Below, one piece after another: positions 21,757-34,189 of a stretch of DNA of 64,000 bases; within the stretch, counting starts at the first letter, position 1; each line of letters opens with the position of its first letter. This stretch comes from Halichondria panicea (lineage: Eukaryota; Porifera; Demospongiae; Suberitida; Halichondriidae), in assembly GCF_963675165.1 (NCBI RefSeq), contig NC_087391.1, positions 701,001 to 765,000 of the forward strand, given 5' to 3'. Below the pieces are notes generated by a model. That model was not told where the DNA came from. It saw nothing but the letters and a program-made list of their open reading frames with translations, and did not search any database. The translations under genes and the position numbers were made by a program.

Positions 21757-22186
21757 TGCACTGTATCACTGATCAGTGCACTCTTTATCTTTTATCTATG
21801 CTCAGAGATCTGTGCTAATACATGTACATGCTGAGTCAGCAGAGAATGACATGCATGTGACATATTATGTCCTGAAGTTTTTCTAATTGCATGCGGGAGG
21901 GCGGCTTTTCTCATTATGTCATTATCAATTTCACCTTATGAATTTCATTATTTTGCAAATGAATATCATTATCACACTATTTTGGACCATTATGCGCATG
22001 CGTAGTAGAAATAATGGGATAGAAATCCAATAATGAGATAGAAATCCAAGAATAAAATCTGATGCGGGCGGTGGACCAGAAACCAGAGTATCACTTGGAG
22101 TGGCCTAAAGACATTGTGAATGTACATGTAAATCACATGTATCACAGTATATGTACAACCACAGAGCTAGAGGTGTGCAATTAAAT
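21757..22186. promoter_or_regulatory. Head-to-head spacer B/C with perfect MARE and an insertion
   Basis: The ATGs at 21756 and 22187 are 430 bp apart. The Maf element TGCTGAGTCAGCA recurs intact at 21829-21841 although bases on its left differ from unit A, followed by the conserved ACATGCATGT block. About 240 bp (21865-22105), AT-rich with repeated ATTAT words, is inserted between this block and the start of gene C; unit A lacks it. Confidence 0.55.
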
Positions 22187-24400
22187 ATGGCAGAACAAAG
22201 TCTTCTGCATCTTGCTTGTAAGAATGGACACTATCAGACTGTGGAAACTCTCCTGAACCATGAATACGATGTGAACGGAACAGATGATAAAGGATTCACT
22301 CCTCTCATGTGGGCATGTTTATATGGTCACACTGACATTGCAATACTGCTGCTGAGTAGAGGAGCACAAGTGAACATGCAAATGAATATTGGTGGGTTTG
22401 CTCTGATGGTAGCAAGTCAATATGGACATAGCGATGTCGTTAAAGTATTGATAGAAAACGGAGCACAAGTGAACATGCAAGATAATAATGGGCAGTTTGC
22501 TCTGATTCTAGCGAGTCAAAATGGACATAGCGATGTCGTTAAAATATTGATAGAAAACGGAGCACAAGTGAACATGCAAGATAATAATGGGCAGTTTGCT
22601 CTGATTCTAGCAAGTCTTAATGGACATAGCGATGTCGTCAAAGTATTGATAGAAAAAGGAGCACAAGTAAACATGCAAAATAATAATGGGTGGTCTGCTC
22701 TGATGCTAGCAAGTCAAAATGGACATAGTGACGTCATTAAAGTATTGATAGAAAAAGGAGCACAAGTGAACATGCAAGATAATAATGGGGGGTATGCTCT
22801 GATGATAGCAAGTCAAAATGGACATAGCGATGTTGTCAAAGTATTGATAGAAAAAGGAGCACAAGTGAACATGCAAGATAATAATGGGGGGTCTGCTCTG
22901 ATGATAGCAAGTCTTAATGGACATAGCGATGTCGTCAAAGTATTGATAGAAAAAGGAGCACAAGTGAACATGCAAATGAATAATGGGGGGTCTGCTCTGA
23001 TGATAGCAAGTCAAAATGGACATAGCGATGTTGTCAAAGTATTGATAGAAAAAGGAGCACAAGTGAACATGCAAACGAATGATGGGTGGTCTGCTCTGAT
23101 GGTAGCGTGTTATAATAAGAGAAAGGAAGTTGTTCAGATATTGCTTGACAATCACGCTGATACAAATATTCGTGATAGCAGTGGTAAAAATGCACTTATT
23201 GTGGCAACTGTAGCAGGGCATGCTGATATAGTTGAGTTGTTACTACCCTACGAGCACAGAGACACTACCTCAAGCAGCAGTACATCCACAGAAGAACCTC
23301 CAGCAAATCGGGTAAAGATTGAAAAAGGTGATTCAATATAACACTTTTAGTATAGCCACAATCACCGTTACTAATTCCAACTCAAACGTTTTTTAGGACA
23401 AGATGATGTTTCACTGGTTAAAGAGGTAGCAGCAATCACCAACGCAGTACAGGAGAAAGATGTAGATGCTCTTCCTACAAAAATTATGCGACCTCAAACA
23501 GTTACTGAAGGTATAATTACAGCAAGCAAAATGGTTAATATTATAATTACCTCAATATAATTAGTATAATTAATAGTATGGCTAAGAGTGCAATATGGGA
23601 TTAATAGCACGAGTAACAAGCAATGGCAAGGATACTAATTGCACGAGGCGCAGCAGAGTGCTATTAACCTTGCCAGTGCTTGTTATGAGTGCCTTATTGC
23701 ACGAGTAGCCATACTATTGATTGTTAATCGTTTGTGATGTTTTAAGGACATTTTTAGCTGCAGTTTCAGTAAAAAAATTAGCCGTGGCCGTTATTTGAAC
23801 GTGCGGTCGTCAAGGCAGTAATTGCACGTCGTTAATGACGACATGCAATTACTGATACGCGATTAATCACTGTACGAATCACAGTGAATAATAGGACAAC
23901 ATGCAATTATACTAATAATGCATGACTGTGCAATGCTGGACATATATGAATTGTACGGCTGATCGACCCCGAACACTAATTAATGTTCTGCTTCTACAGG
24001 ACCACCCGTTAATCGAGTCACTCTCCAAGAACTAGTAAGGCGACACAGTCTGACTGACGAGCAACTCAACAGTGAAATAGTGGAGTCTGATATTCCCTAC
24101 GTGGCCAAATATTTTGATGGGGTGATAATCTATTCGAGTGCAATGGGACTGACTCCTGCTGAATTAGCCGATGTGAAGGATTTGTCCTATAGAAAAGGAA
24201 TTCAAGTAGCCATGACTGAATGCTTGATTCTCTGGAAAAGACACGATCCTGTTACAGCAACTCACAAAGTTCTACTGGAGCTGTTACTGAAATTAAGAAA
24301 AGAGGAAGTAGCTGATCAAATCTGTCAGCATTTGACTAAATGTGAGTATACAATCATAATTATGCCTCGGTGCGCATATGCGCAAGCGAGGTATGTGGTA

Positions 24401-24431
<31 letters not shown>

Positions 24432-25853
24432 CGTGCGTGTGTGGACTATTTCAGCTGCTCAAGGATCAATGAAGTGCAAGTAAGAGTTTCTATAGGCTTC
24501 TAGTCATGTTTTCTTGGCACGCTATTTGTGGATTTGCAAAATAAAACTTCTTTCTCGAGTTATGCCTAGTTTTGCTTACATGGAATGCCATTGCAGCCTT
24601 TTCAGAAGAGTCCGTAGCAAAACTTGTTCACCGAGTGTTGCTACTCTACTTAGTAGTTAGCTCTGCACTAGAACGCTAGCTATTGGTAGCTGCAAGAGTG
24701 AGAAGAGAGCTGCAAGGCTCTGCTGACTTGCAGCCATTAATTTTAGACTTGAACTTTTGGCATCAATCGTTTTTAACAACAATCATGGTCGATCATTACC
24801 CACTATTTGAGTTTCCCAGTGATAATTGCTATGCAGAAAATTATCATTATGATAATTATAATGTGTATATACAAAAGCTATTAGTAGTTTTATGTTATGT
24901 AGCTTTGGCACCTCCACCGAGGCATCAGCACCCGCGGTGCTTTCATTATAGTAATGATTTATATATTTTTTACAGGTAAACCATCTTCATCTACTGCAGC
25001 AGCTAACAAGGAGTATATATCAGATGGCCTGGTTCTGTTCAAAGATAAGCCCATCGGAAGTGGTGCATTCGGTGCTGTATTCAGAGGAGAACTGAATGGA
25101 CAGCCTTGTGCTATCAAATTGCTATATGCACTTGCCAGTGAAATGCAAACAAAAGTACCAACAGCAAGTCTCGCCTCAATAGATTCTGTTGAGAGGTTTC
25201 GTAAAGAATGTGAATTCCTTGAGTCGTTTCAACACCCCAATATTGTCCGTCACCTAGCAACCAAGAAATATCCCAAGACGAACCATCTCGCCCTTGCTCT
25301 AGAACTGATGGACTGCAACCTGCGACAATACTTCACTCCTCAGCCTGACAAAGAACCCATCAAGCTCTCGCTAGCAATCCAGACCAGCCTCTGTCATGAC
25401 ATAGCCTCGGCACTCAAGTACATCCACTCACGAGGGGTGGTACACAGGGACCTCTGTGGAGAGAACATTCTGCTGTCCTGTGGAGGGGAAACCCCCGTTG
25501 CTAAAGTGTGCAATTGCGAAATGTCTAAACTCACCAAGAATGATACTCATGGTGTAGCACTGCAAGCATTTGCTCACAATGGATTCATGCCACCAGAAGC
25601 TACTGACATGGAGTCATCGTATTATAACTCGAAATTTGATATCTACTCATTTGGTGCTCTAATGGTTCAAATTGTCCGCCATCTTCCCACCATTAAAGAT
25701 CGTAAATATCGTAAATATGAATTGAAACTGATCAATGAAACTCACCCCATCAAGGAACTTATAATTGATTGTTTGAATGAAAACAGAGACGATCGACCCT
25801 CAGCTGCTCACCTAAAGAGGAGACTGGAAGGCCTTCAATGTGAGTCAAACTAG
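22187..25853 (+). CDS. Gene C: ANK-DD-K with degenerate DFG, probable pseudokinase
   Basis: Exons: 22187-23327, 23397-23510, 24000-24341 and 24976-25853, about 824 aa, fully open. There are 11 ankyrin repeats, a linker with PPANRVKIE (Lys changed to Asn in the nuclear-signal-like motif), and a B-type Death domain (AMGLTPAELADVKDL). The kinase keeps GSGAFG, AIKLL and HRDLCGEN, but the DFG triplet (25512-25520) reads NCE, three adjacent replacements, so Mg-ATP coordination should be lost. The C-terminus differs from other copies: after RRLEGLQ comes GTGAGT, a consensus donor at 25840. Using it would splice out of the terminal stop and, in the same phase, into the GTPase exon at 27443. Intron 3 is enlarged by a transposon. 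Confidence 0.85.
24357..24946. mobile_element. 590-bp insertion in intron 3 of gene C
   Basis: Gene B intron 3 is 53 bp; here it is 634 bp. The insert starts with an ATTATGCCTCGG motif and a (TG)n tract and ends with CCTCCACCGAGGCATCAGCA. A diverged inverted copy of its left half follows gene C (about 25852-26042) and a direct copy of its right end lies at about 27200-27252. It has no protein-coding capacity. Confidence 0.6.
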
Positions 25854-27442
25854 CCATAACTCGAGAAAGAAGCTTTAGTTTGCTAATCCACGAATCAAAA
25901 TCCAAGAGAACGTGGCTAGAAGCCTATAGAAGCTGTTAGTTTTTGTCGCATTGCAACCGTTGAGCAGTTACAGCTGGAATACACACACACACACAGTCAG
26001 CTTTACCGTATCCCTTGTGCGGCTACGCCTCGAGGCAGAATAACACGCAACTAGCAGGAAAGGCAATGAATAAAATTAGTAACTATGTTATTCATTGCCT
26101 TTCCTACTGGCAGCTCTATGTATCCCACCTTCTAAATTAACCTGTACATGATACTGTCATAAATATATATATTCCTTGTCTACATGCAGACCCTCTCTGA
26201 CCCCTAACTCAGTACAATCCTTTGACTTATGTATGCTACTATATTCATGTGAGGTAAAAAGTTGTATCCCGCTCCTGACTGACATTACACAATATAATTA
26301 TGGTATCCCCCCACCTACAGACTCTCAGCCTGCCCACGAAAATAACGAATATTTTACCCCACGAAAATTACCCGCTATACGGTATTCATTGCAAATTGGA
26401 TTTCACAGTTTATATAACAGCATGTGGTTGCGATGGAAGGTTGGAGAAACGCCCCCTATGGTTTTAAGTGGAGTTGCGTACTCTTCCTAATGAACTCTTG
26501 ACCTAAGCTATCTAGTAAAAATGTCTATTTGAGCCAAGAAATGACTACTGCGTTTCAGCTGGACTTTCAGCTTATTCTAGCTGGAAAATATCTAGCTCAT
26601 GAATAATTAACGAGCAAACAGTTTACCGTAACCTTAAAGCGCAACGACTTGCACTTTTAGTGCACTCATCCTGACTTGCAACATGTGTGATGTAGTACAT
26701 GTGCTGCAAACAGTTTGCTCATGAATGTTTATTATAATGATTTTTGTGAAATTATAAGTGCCATGATAAAGTTTGAAGCATAAATATATTGGTGTATCAA
26801 TCTGTATGACCATCTTCCAGTGGAAGCTCTGAGCGATCATCAAGTTACTATCATTATACCCACTCTTCGAGTTTCCCTCATTCTGGATTCTGCCTGCATT
26901 CATCATGATAATTATAATGTGTGTTCATGTGTGTGTAAAAGCAAGAGTAGATAAGAGTAAGAGTGTTGAACTGCTAGTAACAGCATTTGCCTGCTCCTGC
27001 GTCATCACTTGATAGTAATTCAGTACTAATTTGTTATGTTAGCAACACTTCCCAGAAACTGCACATGCTGTGATTGCGTAGTTCAGTGCTACAAACCACA
27101 AACCACAGTTTACGCGGTTCCACGATTACTACAGCAGTTCAACACTCTTACTCTTATCTACTCTTGGTAAAAGCTATATATAGCTTTTATATGTTATGTA
27201 GCTTTGCTTTGGCACCTCCACCGAGGCATCAGCACCTGCGGTGCTTTCATTTAGATTGCATGTTGTTGTGAATAGTTCTGTGGTCCTTGTAATGCATGTG
27301 TATAATTATTACGTATGTGTATAGCATACCGTATAGCTGGGAATTTCCGGGGGACACTTGAACCTGTGTAATGATACATGCCCACATATATATAGTCGAG
27401 TGTGCTGTGTTTCTGAATCAGTCGATATTCCTATTATTTCAG
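25854..27442. other. Transposon-derived DNA between gene C kinase and GTPase exon
   Basis: It holds fragments of the intron-3 element (25854-26042 and 27200-27252), a hairpin with 18-bp arms AGGAAAGGCAATGAATAA (26056-26073 and 26088-26105), a remnant of the CCGCTATACGG MITE (about 26330-26385) and AT-rich DNA. No exon is recognised. If gene C splices to the GTPase, this whole segment is an intron of about 1.6 kb. Confidence 0.5.
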
Positions 27443-30400
27443 TATCATCCAAGTCTGAGCAAGCTCTTAATGAAGCCATGAAGGAAGGATTTGTCCGTGT
27501 GAACACTACCAATATCTTATTCTTTGGAATGGCAGGCACTGGTAAAACTTCCACTAAGCATCTCCTTCTGGGACTGCCTCCTCCTGATGATCGAAATAGC
27601 ACTCCATTAGCTACCAAAGCAGAGAGGATACGACAAATTCGTGACACTACAAAGCTGAAAACGGAAGCTCAAGAAGATCCCTCTAGGTCATGGAAACCAG
27701 TAGTTAGTGATGACTTACAACGCATTGTTGCTGATGCTATTAAATCTCATGTGACCAGCTCAGATCCTAACTCTAAAGCATCTGCTATTCCACAAGAACT
27801 CAACATCGCTCTGAAGCAACTTGAACCTAGCAATGAAATCGGTGCGCCAGTTGATGCGAGAGCAACTAAACCATCAGTAGCTGGAGCAAAAATAACGCTT
27901 AGTAAGCAAGAAAAAAAGAAGAGTAAATTTCTGAACACGGTTTCGAATGTAATAGCGAATATTCAGCGATTTTCTGGCGCTGATCGTACTGCAGTTCAAG
28001 AAAAGTTTGGATCTCATTGGATCTACATAATCGATAGTGGTGGGCAACCACATTTTCATAATCTTCTACCACTCTTCATGCCCAAGATTTCTGTAGCTTT
28101 GTACATTCTTCGTCTCTCTGACTGCCTGGACGATCATCCGCTGGTTGAATACTACAAGGACAATAAGCCAGTTGGTGAAGTTTTCAAGTCACATCTTTCA
28201 GTTCTGGATAACTTCAAGTATCTTTTGCAGTCGATTCAATCTCACAGTAAAGAGTGCAAGCTGGTATGCATTGGTACTCACAAAGACCATAAATCTAAAT
28301 GCAAGGAAACATTATCCGACAAGAATAAAACGTTGTTAAACTTTGCAGATAAAGATAGCATTAAAAAGTTGACTATGTTTTTCAATTTGGGGTTAAAAGA
28401 TGTTATATTTCCTGTGGATTGTAAGAACTGCGATTCTGACAGTAAGGAAGTGGCAAAGACAATTCGTGAATGTATTCACAAAGCATCTCAAGAGCTGAAT
28501 AAGAATGAAATCCTGGTCCCTTTTTGGTGGTTTGTTTTGGAAATTATTGTCGAGAAGGTTTCGAACGATGAAAAAAGAAAAGTTTTAAGCAAGAATGAAT
28601 GCGCAGAAATTGCAGAAGTATTACATAATTTTCACGAAGATGCACTGTGTGAAGCTTTAAAATTTTTCCATGAGCATCACATATTTCACTACTATCCTGC
28701 CATTTTACCAAATGTGGTATTCTGTGATACTCAAGTGCTTCTCGATAAAGTAACAGAGCTTGTCGAGTATGCTGCATACATGCGAGGATCATCTGGGTTC
28801 GGAACCTGGTTAAATTTTACCAATAAAGGAATGATTACGATTGAACTTTTATCTGAGAATAGTTTTGAAAAGCACTACGTCGATGGACTCTTTGCACCCA
28901 TTCATCTCATTGCAATATTCAAGCACTTGCTGATAGCCACACCATTTCCACAAGAAGTCACTCAAGAGAAGCGTTTCTATATGCCATCACTTCTATCTTT
29001 GCTCCCATCAACTCAAGTCAATGACAAACGGGCTGATTTGCTTAAGACCGGTTTGATCCCACTCGTTTTACACTTCAAAAATAATTGGCAATGCTGTGGA
29101 GTGTTTTGCTGTCTCCAAGTGTACTTGATTAAAGAATGTGAATGGGAAATTGAAATGTATGCTCACCAGCCGAGTAGAAACTTTGTACAATTGATTCATC
29201 TAAAGCGAGACTGTACTATCACGCTAATTGACGGGTTTTCAATCCTCGAAATTCATTCCAGCAATAATCAAAAAGAAATACTGTCGTTGATATATGCAAA
29301 TATTCAATCTGGTCTTCGATCTGCTTACAAAGCCCTGAAATACACGTATGAGGATCCTGAATTTGCATTTTTGTGTCCCTGCATTTCGCAAACACTTTCT
29401 CAAAACTCCATCTCTAGTGCAAGTCCCCAAGTGCCCCACCACCCAGCTCGTGTTCTGGCTGAGGACGGTGTAATGAGGTGTACTCTATGCAATAATACGT
29501 ATGAGCTAGAAGACGGTCATAAAGATTGGCTCTCTGCTTGTTGTAAACTGGAAGGTGAGATGCCATAATTATTAATTATAATATCCCAACAGACCCATGT
29601 ACCATGTATACATGCATGTATACATGGTACATGGGTCTGTTGATTGATGTAGTACGAACAAAGTTGTAATTATCAATAATGTCACAACTCTATAGTAACT
29701 CGATAACGTGAATTAATGTCTCCTATAATCGACACAATATTACCATAGCTGTCACTTGCACTGTACACGCTCTGTGTCTATGTGCATATACGTACAGATC
29801 CTCTAGCCTCAGGACAGCGCAAAAAATCAGTGAAAGAAGTTCAAACTCGGTCAAAGCGTTCTAATAAGGATGTCACTGCACAAGGTACAATAAAACCTGC
29901 ATGCATGCATGTATAGTGAACTATAGTGTCAAGACTCTACTGTATATAGCTGGTTGTTTACTAAATTTTCGTGATTCGAGGATTTACCTCAAATTTTAAA
30001 AAATTAGTGCCTCGAAAATGGGTGTACTTCCGGTATTGAAATCTCTCTACTGTAGTAGGTGTGGTTATTTAAACCTCTATATCCTCGAAAATTAAATGGA
30101 GGAACTCACGAAAATTTTGTGCCTCGAATAACCCACCATAATTTGGGGCATAGTAGGTTAAGTCATTATGCTGGTATATATAATTGGAGCATAATAGGTT
30201 AAAATTGATTTGGTCAGTTTCTAGCCTCGATTCCAGGCCGCTTGAAAAAGGCGGCCTGGTATACTTTGTATGCGCATGCGCGAAATAATTGACAACAATT
30301 TCATCATATAAATTGTAAAAAAACGGACAAAGTTACAAAAGGAAAGAATACGTATGACAATGTGACCACAATGGCAGCTTTCAGAGACACTAATCAAAGT

Positions 30401-33099
30401 AGAATAATTATGCTGCAGCTTCTTCTAGCTATGTTTATCGAAGAGACAGTTGAAGAAAGCCTCCCAGACAGCTAGATAGAGCTGCCAGCTAGGAAGAGTG
30501 GTGGACTCTTTAATACATCAGTAGATCTTGAGTGAATAACTTCCTGAGTGTCGAGTTAAAAGCTTTCAGGAGTAATCATTAGCTTCTTTATCTTCAGCAA
30601 TGACTTCTTGTCGAACATAAAGGCAAGATTCAGTAGCAGAAGACTTAATTGCCTGGTCCATATTACCACAGCCTCATCAGGGGACCCACAGGAACACATC
30701 ATGCCTTTCCTATAACATCTGTAGCCTTACAGTGTAGGGTGCCGTTAAGTAGAGACTTGGCTTGATACAATAAAGGGCGTAAGAACTCAGTCATCTTTGC
30801 ACAATACTTCTATGTAACGGACTGTAACTTCAGAATACAAATAGTATTTTACTGACAGTATCCACAAATACATGGATTACCCCCTTTTTGGGGTAATGTA
30901 CGCGCATGCGCATACAAAGTATACCAGGCCGCCTTTCTTGTCGCGGCCTGGAATTGAGGCTAGTCAGTTTCGTGCAAATCCAATGGTTTCCTGCTGCTGC
31001 TGAACGTTTTTTCTTTCTTTTATTATGTTGAATCCTCAGTTTTGACAAATGTACAATACAACAAGAGATAATTTTTTGGTTACGAAGTACTGCTGAAAAA
31101 AGATTATTTATGATCGACGTCAATGTGGGGCATAATAATTATGTTTTTTTAACAATGCTGAAATTGGGGAAGCTAGTGCTCAAAAGCATAATAGGCAGAA
31201 AAAGAGCATAATTTGCCAGGGCCTAGTCTTAGGGCAGGCTGTATTACCAGTGTACAGTGGTTTGCAGAACAGTTGTCATACTCAGATAGGCAGTAGGCGG
31301 TGGCTCTTAAGTGTGTTGTGGTTTTGTGGTCTTTTCACACTATAGACCTTTTACTCATGATCAATCATGACAGCAACTTTAAAAGAGTTTTTTCCCATGA
31401 ACTACATATATATGTTAAGCTGTACAACCTTTAATTAATCTTCTGAATACTTATGTTGTATATCTTCCCACAAGAAAAGTACTGAAAATTAGTTTAAAAT
31501 TTAATCAACGCTGCGTGTTTAGTAAATTTGAAGTGTACTATACTCTCTTCAGTGCTGCTCCTGCTGCACCATATTCAGAGGATTATTAAAAGTGATGGGC
31601 AGTTTAGCTCTTGACAGCAACTTTAAAAAAGGTCATTCCATGATGATTCATGAGTAAAAAGGTCTAGTACATCTGTTTACTTGTACATGTATAGACTCAT
31701 GAATCATCATGGGAAACTACTTTTCAGTACTTTTCTTGTGGGAAGGTATACACCATATTCATTAAAGGTTGTACAGCTCAACATACAGTTCATGGGGAAA
31801 ATCTCTTTTAAAGTTGCTGTCATGATAAAAGGTCTATAGTGTGAAAAGACCACAAAACCACAACACACTTAAGAGCCACGCCTACTGCCTATCTGAGTAT
31901 GACAACTGTTCTGCAAACCACTGTACACAGTGTTCACTGTCTCTGCCCCACAATGACAACAGAACTCTTACAACTGCCCAATTCATTTACCATACATTTT
32001 TTAGTTGAGCCGCTTCAGCATTACACAATTAAAAGGTGATGGAAGTGATGGAAGCTTCGGACAAAAATGTTAGCTCCTAGGTCTAAGAGTAGCTTGACCG
32101 TAACATTGTGTAATGAAGTGGTGCTCTTGTGCATGACTGTTATATTGTCATATCCTCCTCACAGGTAATGCAGTGACTCCACTAGCCACTCCACACACAA
32201 CCACTCAGTCAGGTAGCAGATACTGTGCATTGGTTTGACTGTAGTATTAATTTTGTAAATTTGTACAGTACTGTACATTTTATAGAGGAAATGATGTCAC
32301 TTAATTAACTGTCAATGTATATGTTTTATCTGTACAGTTCAACAACGATCAAGGGCCTATATAATTATGCTGTTGTGTGACCTCTAATAATGATTTTATA
32401 GTGTACATTTGCTTCAGCTAATAAATATATACACCAGATATGGTGCTAGGAACCAAAGACCATTGTACTTACTACCATTATTAAAAAAAAGTTCTATCAG
32501 TTCCATCTGTCATAAAATCGGATTGCTATTCGAAAGCTGGAAAATACATGACTTGATTCCTACATGCCCGGCATTCCCCATTATTATACAAGCACATGTT
32601 GTGTTGCTTGTAATAATTATTTGTGCATTTTCAGATGCTTATTGTACGCAGTTTGTCATATAAAACTGGCCATTTTAAATGTAATATGTACTAATCTTGT
32701 GTGTGTGTAGGATCGTCACAAGAGGAGCCTACTAGCAGAAACCAAACAGTAGAAATTGCACAACAACGGTCGTCCATTGTTCTGACTGGAGATGATATTC
32801 TAACAATTTGTGAGAAGCTGAGAAGTGCAAGCAAAGATTGGTTCAACTTGGGACTGGCTCTCGGAATGAAGATTACCGACTTGGAAGACATTGAAGATGC
32901 ATACCGCCATAACCAACGCCGCCTAATGAAGATGGTAACCAAGCGTCTTGAAGTCACTGATTCAGAGCATCCGATGACATGGCCTTACATATGTGAATGT
33001 CTAAGGAGGCCTATTGTTGAGCGTAACGATGTAGCCGAGGAAATTGAAGACAAGTATGTGAGGACAGCAACTGCAGTTGCTCATAGTGCCACCAATTGA
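27443..33099 (+). CDS. ROC/COR-like P-loop GTPase with C-terminal Death domain
   Basis: Exons: 27443-29554, 29798-29884, 32165-32212 and 32711-33099, all phase 1. A separate gene could start at ATG 27478 (866 aa) or 27358. The exon is preceded by a good acceptor (TTATTTCAG). Numbered from 27478, the P-loop GMAGTGKTS is at residues 17-25; DSGGQP (switch II position) and GTHKD (base-recognition NKxD-like) follow, with hydrophobic strands as in ROC-type GTPases. A winged-helix/COR-like part follows (FHEHHIFHYYPAILPNVVF). A short Cys motif CTLCNNTYELEDGHKDWLSACC ends exon 1. The middle exons are a Lys/Arg-rich and a Thr-rich linker. The last exon is a Death domain (FNLGLALGMKITDLEDIE; TWPYICECL). 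The family couples nucleotide switching to Death-domain assembly; the partner is unknown. Confidence 0.8.
29587..29642. repeat. Perfect 56-bp palindrome in GTPase intron
   Basis: Both 28-bp arms match exactly with no spacer; the centre is CATGCATG at about 29611-29618. It starts 32 bp after the donor of the large GTPase exon. No target duplication is obvious. Confidence 0.9.
30222..30962. mobile_element. 741-bp Mutator-like non-autonomous element
   Basis: Terminal inverted repeats of about 60 bp begin TAGCCTCGATTCCAGGCCGC on the left and end with the imperfect complement on the right. The flanks carry a 9-bp duplication GTCAGTTTC (30213-30221 and 30963-30971). No transposase is visible inside. 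A 9-bp duplication with long inverted ends is typical of Mutator-like elements. It lies within the large intron of the GTPase gene. Confidence 0.8.
31251..31927. mobile_element. 677-bp foldback element with long inverted arms
   Basis: The left arm starts TGTACAGTGGTTTGCAGAAC and recurs inverted up to 31927, covering about 220 bp per arm with a few indels. CAG lies immediately outside each end, a possible 3-bp target duplication, which would fit a Harbinger-type origin but is too short to be decisive. No ORF is present. It lies in the GTPase intron. Confidence 0.65.
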
Positions 33100-33572
33100 T
33101 CATGAGAACCTGATAAGGTACGTGTGTTTGTAATCTGATTGTAGTCTAATCTTGTGTCATGTTGCTTAAGACTCTGAGGTGACCCCAAAGCATTCCACTT
33201 TATTTGTTCCTGTATAATTAGGTGTAGTGCGGTGATAGAGTTGCTGACTCAGCGATTATCAGCCATCACTCGACTGAGACAACATGAAGTATCTTCTCTG
33301 ACGTTGCTAAGGCCGTTGCTAGGCTACACCATCGAACAAAACCCATCATACATCGTGACCTTTTGCTGAATTCCATAGTAAATTTAGGTTTTCTTCCCAC
33401 TAGTAGTTATAAAAGTAGTAGCCTATAAAAGGGACAAATGAGTTATTGGTTGGGATGGTGGAGCATAAGTCCCAAATGGATATCTCTTAAAGAAATCTCA
33501 CAATGAGACCAATCCAATGATACTCGTATCATCACATCCTCACACAACACACACCCGCCCACATGCACACAG
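33100..33572. other. Spacer after GTPase gene
   Basis: About 470 bp with no recognisable exon. An imperfect short foldback (GGTGTAG near 33222 and CTACACC near 33334) may be a small transposon remnant. The next recognisable sequence is the NAK kinase fragment. Confidence 0.4.
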
Positions 33573-34055
33573 GCACTGGGCGTACTACTGTTCAAGCTGT
33601 GCTTCATGGATACTCCATTTGGTGACAACCCTCTAGCCATAGTTAGTGCTCAGTACAGCATTCCTGAAGACTCTCCCTACACACAAGACCTGCACAACTT
33701 GAGAGGTACATGTACATACACACACACCCCACCCCCTCACACACATACACACAAATCCTATAGTAAATGTAACCAGCACCACTGGGTATACATATAAAAC
33801 CGAGTTATTATAATAGTGGGGCTTTTCTTTGTGAACTGGGCCTGTTTTTTCAGAGCTAATTATATTTGAGAACACACACTAGCTGCAGGTGCTATGATAC
33901 TCTGCCATCCTTAAGTGTATTGCTCTAATGATACGTGTATTCTCCCCCTCCCTTGTAGGCTACCTGTTGACCTCTGACCCTGAGCTGTGTCCCAGCAAGT
34001 GTGTGAGGTGGTGTCCAGGATCACAGGAACCACCAACCATGTCACTAATGTCTTT
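33573..34055 (+). pseudogene. NAK-family (AAK1/GAK-like) kinase C-lobe fragment
   Basis: Two exon remnants are seen. 33573-33705 reads ALGVLLFKLCFMDTPFGD, then SIPEDSPYTQDLHNL, matching the kinase F-G region of AAK1/GAK clathrin-adaptor kinases. 33959-34055 reads GYLLTSDPELCP, then continues as QQVCEVVSRITGTTNH only after a one-base shift. Splice signals are kept (CACACAG acceptor, GAG|GTACAT, TTGTAG, TTT|GTGAGT). The N-lobe, catalytic loop and remaining protein are absent from the window, so it is a broken captured piece. It is unrelated to the ankyrin kinases around it. Confidence 0.65.
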
Positions 34056-34189
34056 GTGAGTACCTTACTATTAGTATACCCTGTGTATGTATAGTGGTGA
34101 GCAGACCAACAGTGGCTCTGTATTATAGAGGGTGGTCTGCTAACACAGGTCCATGCAAACATATTCACCCAATGTGTTATATTCTGCAG

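Noticed and set aside
24683..24979. 98-aa open frame in gene C intron 3
   Set aside because: It lies within a transposon insertion absent from gene B intron 3 and has no recognisable motif.
28544..28792. Minus-strand frames under the GTPase exon
   Set aside because: Shadows; the plus-strand frame of over 700 codons carries P-loop and GTPase motifs.
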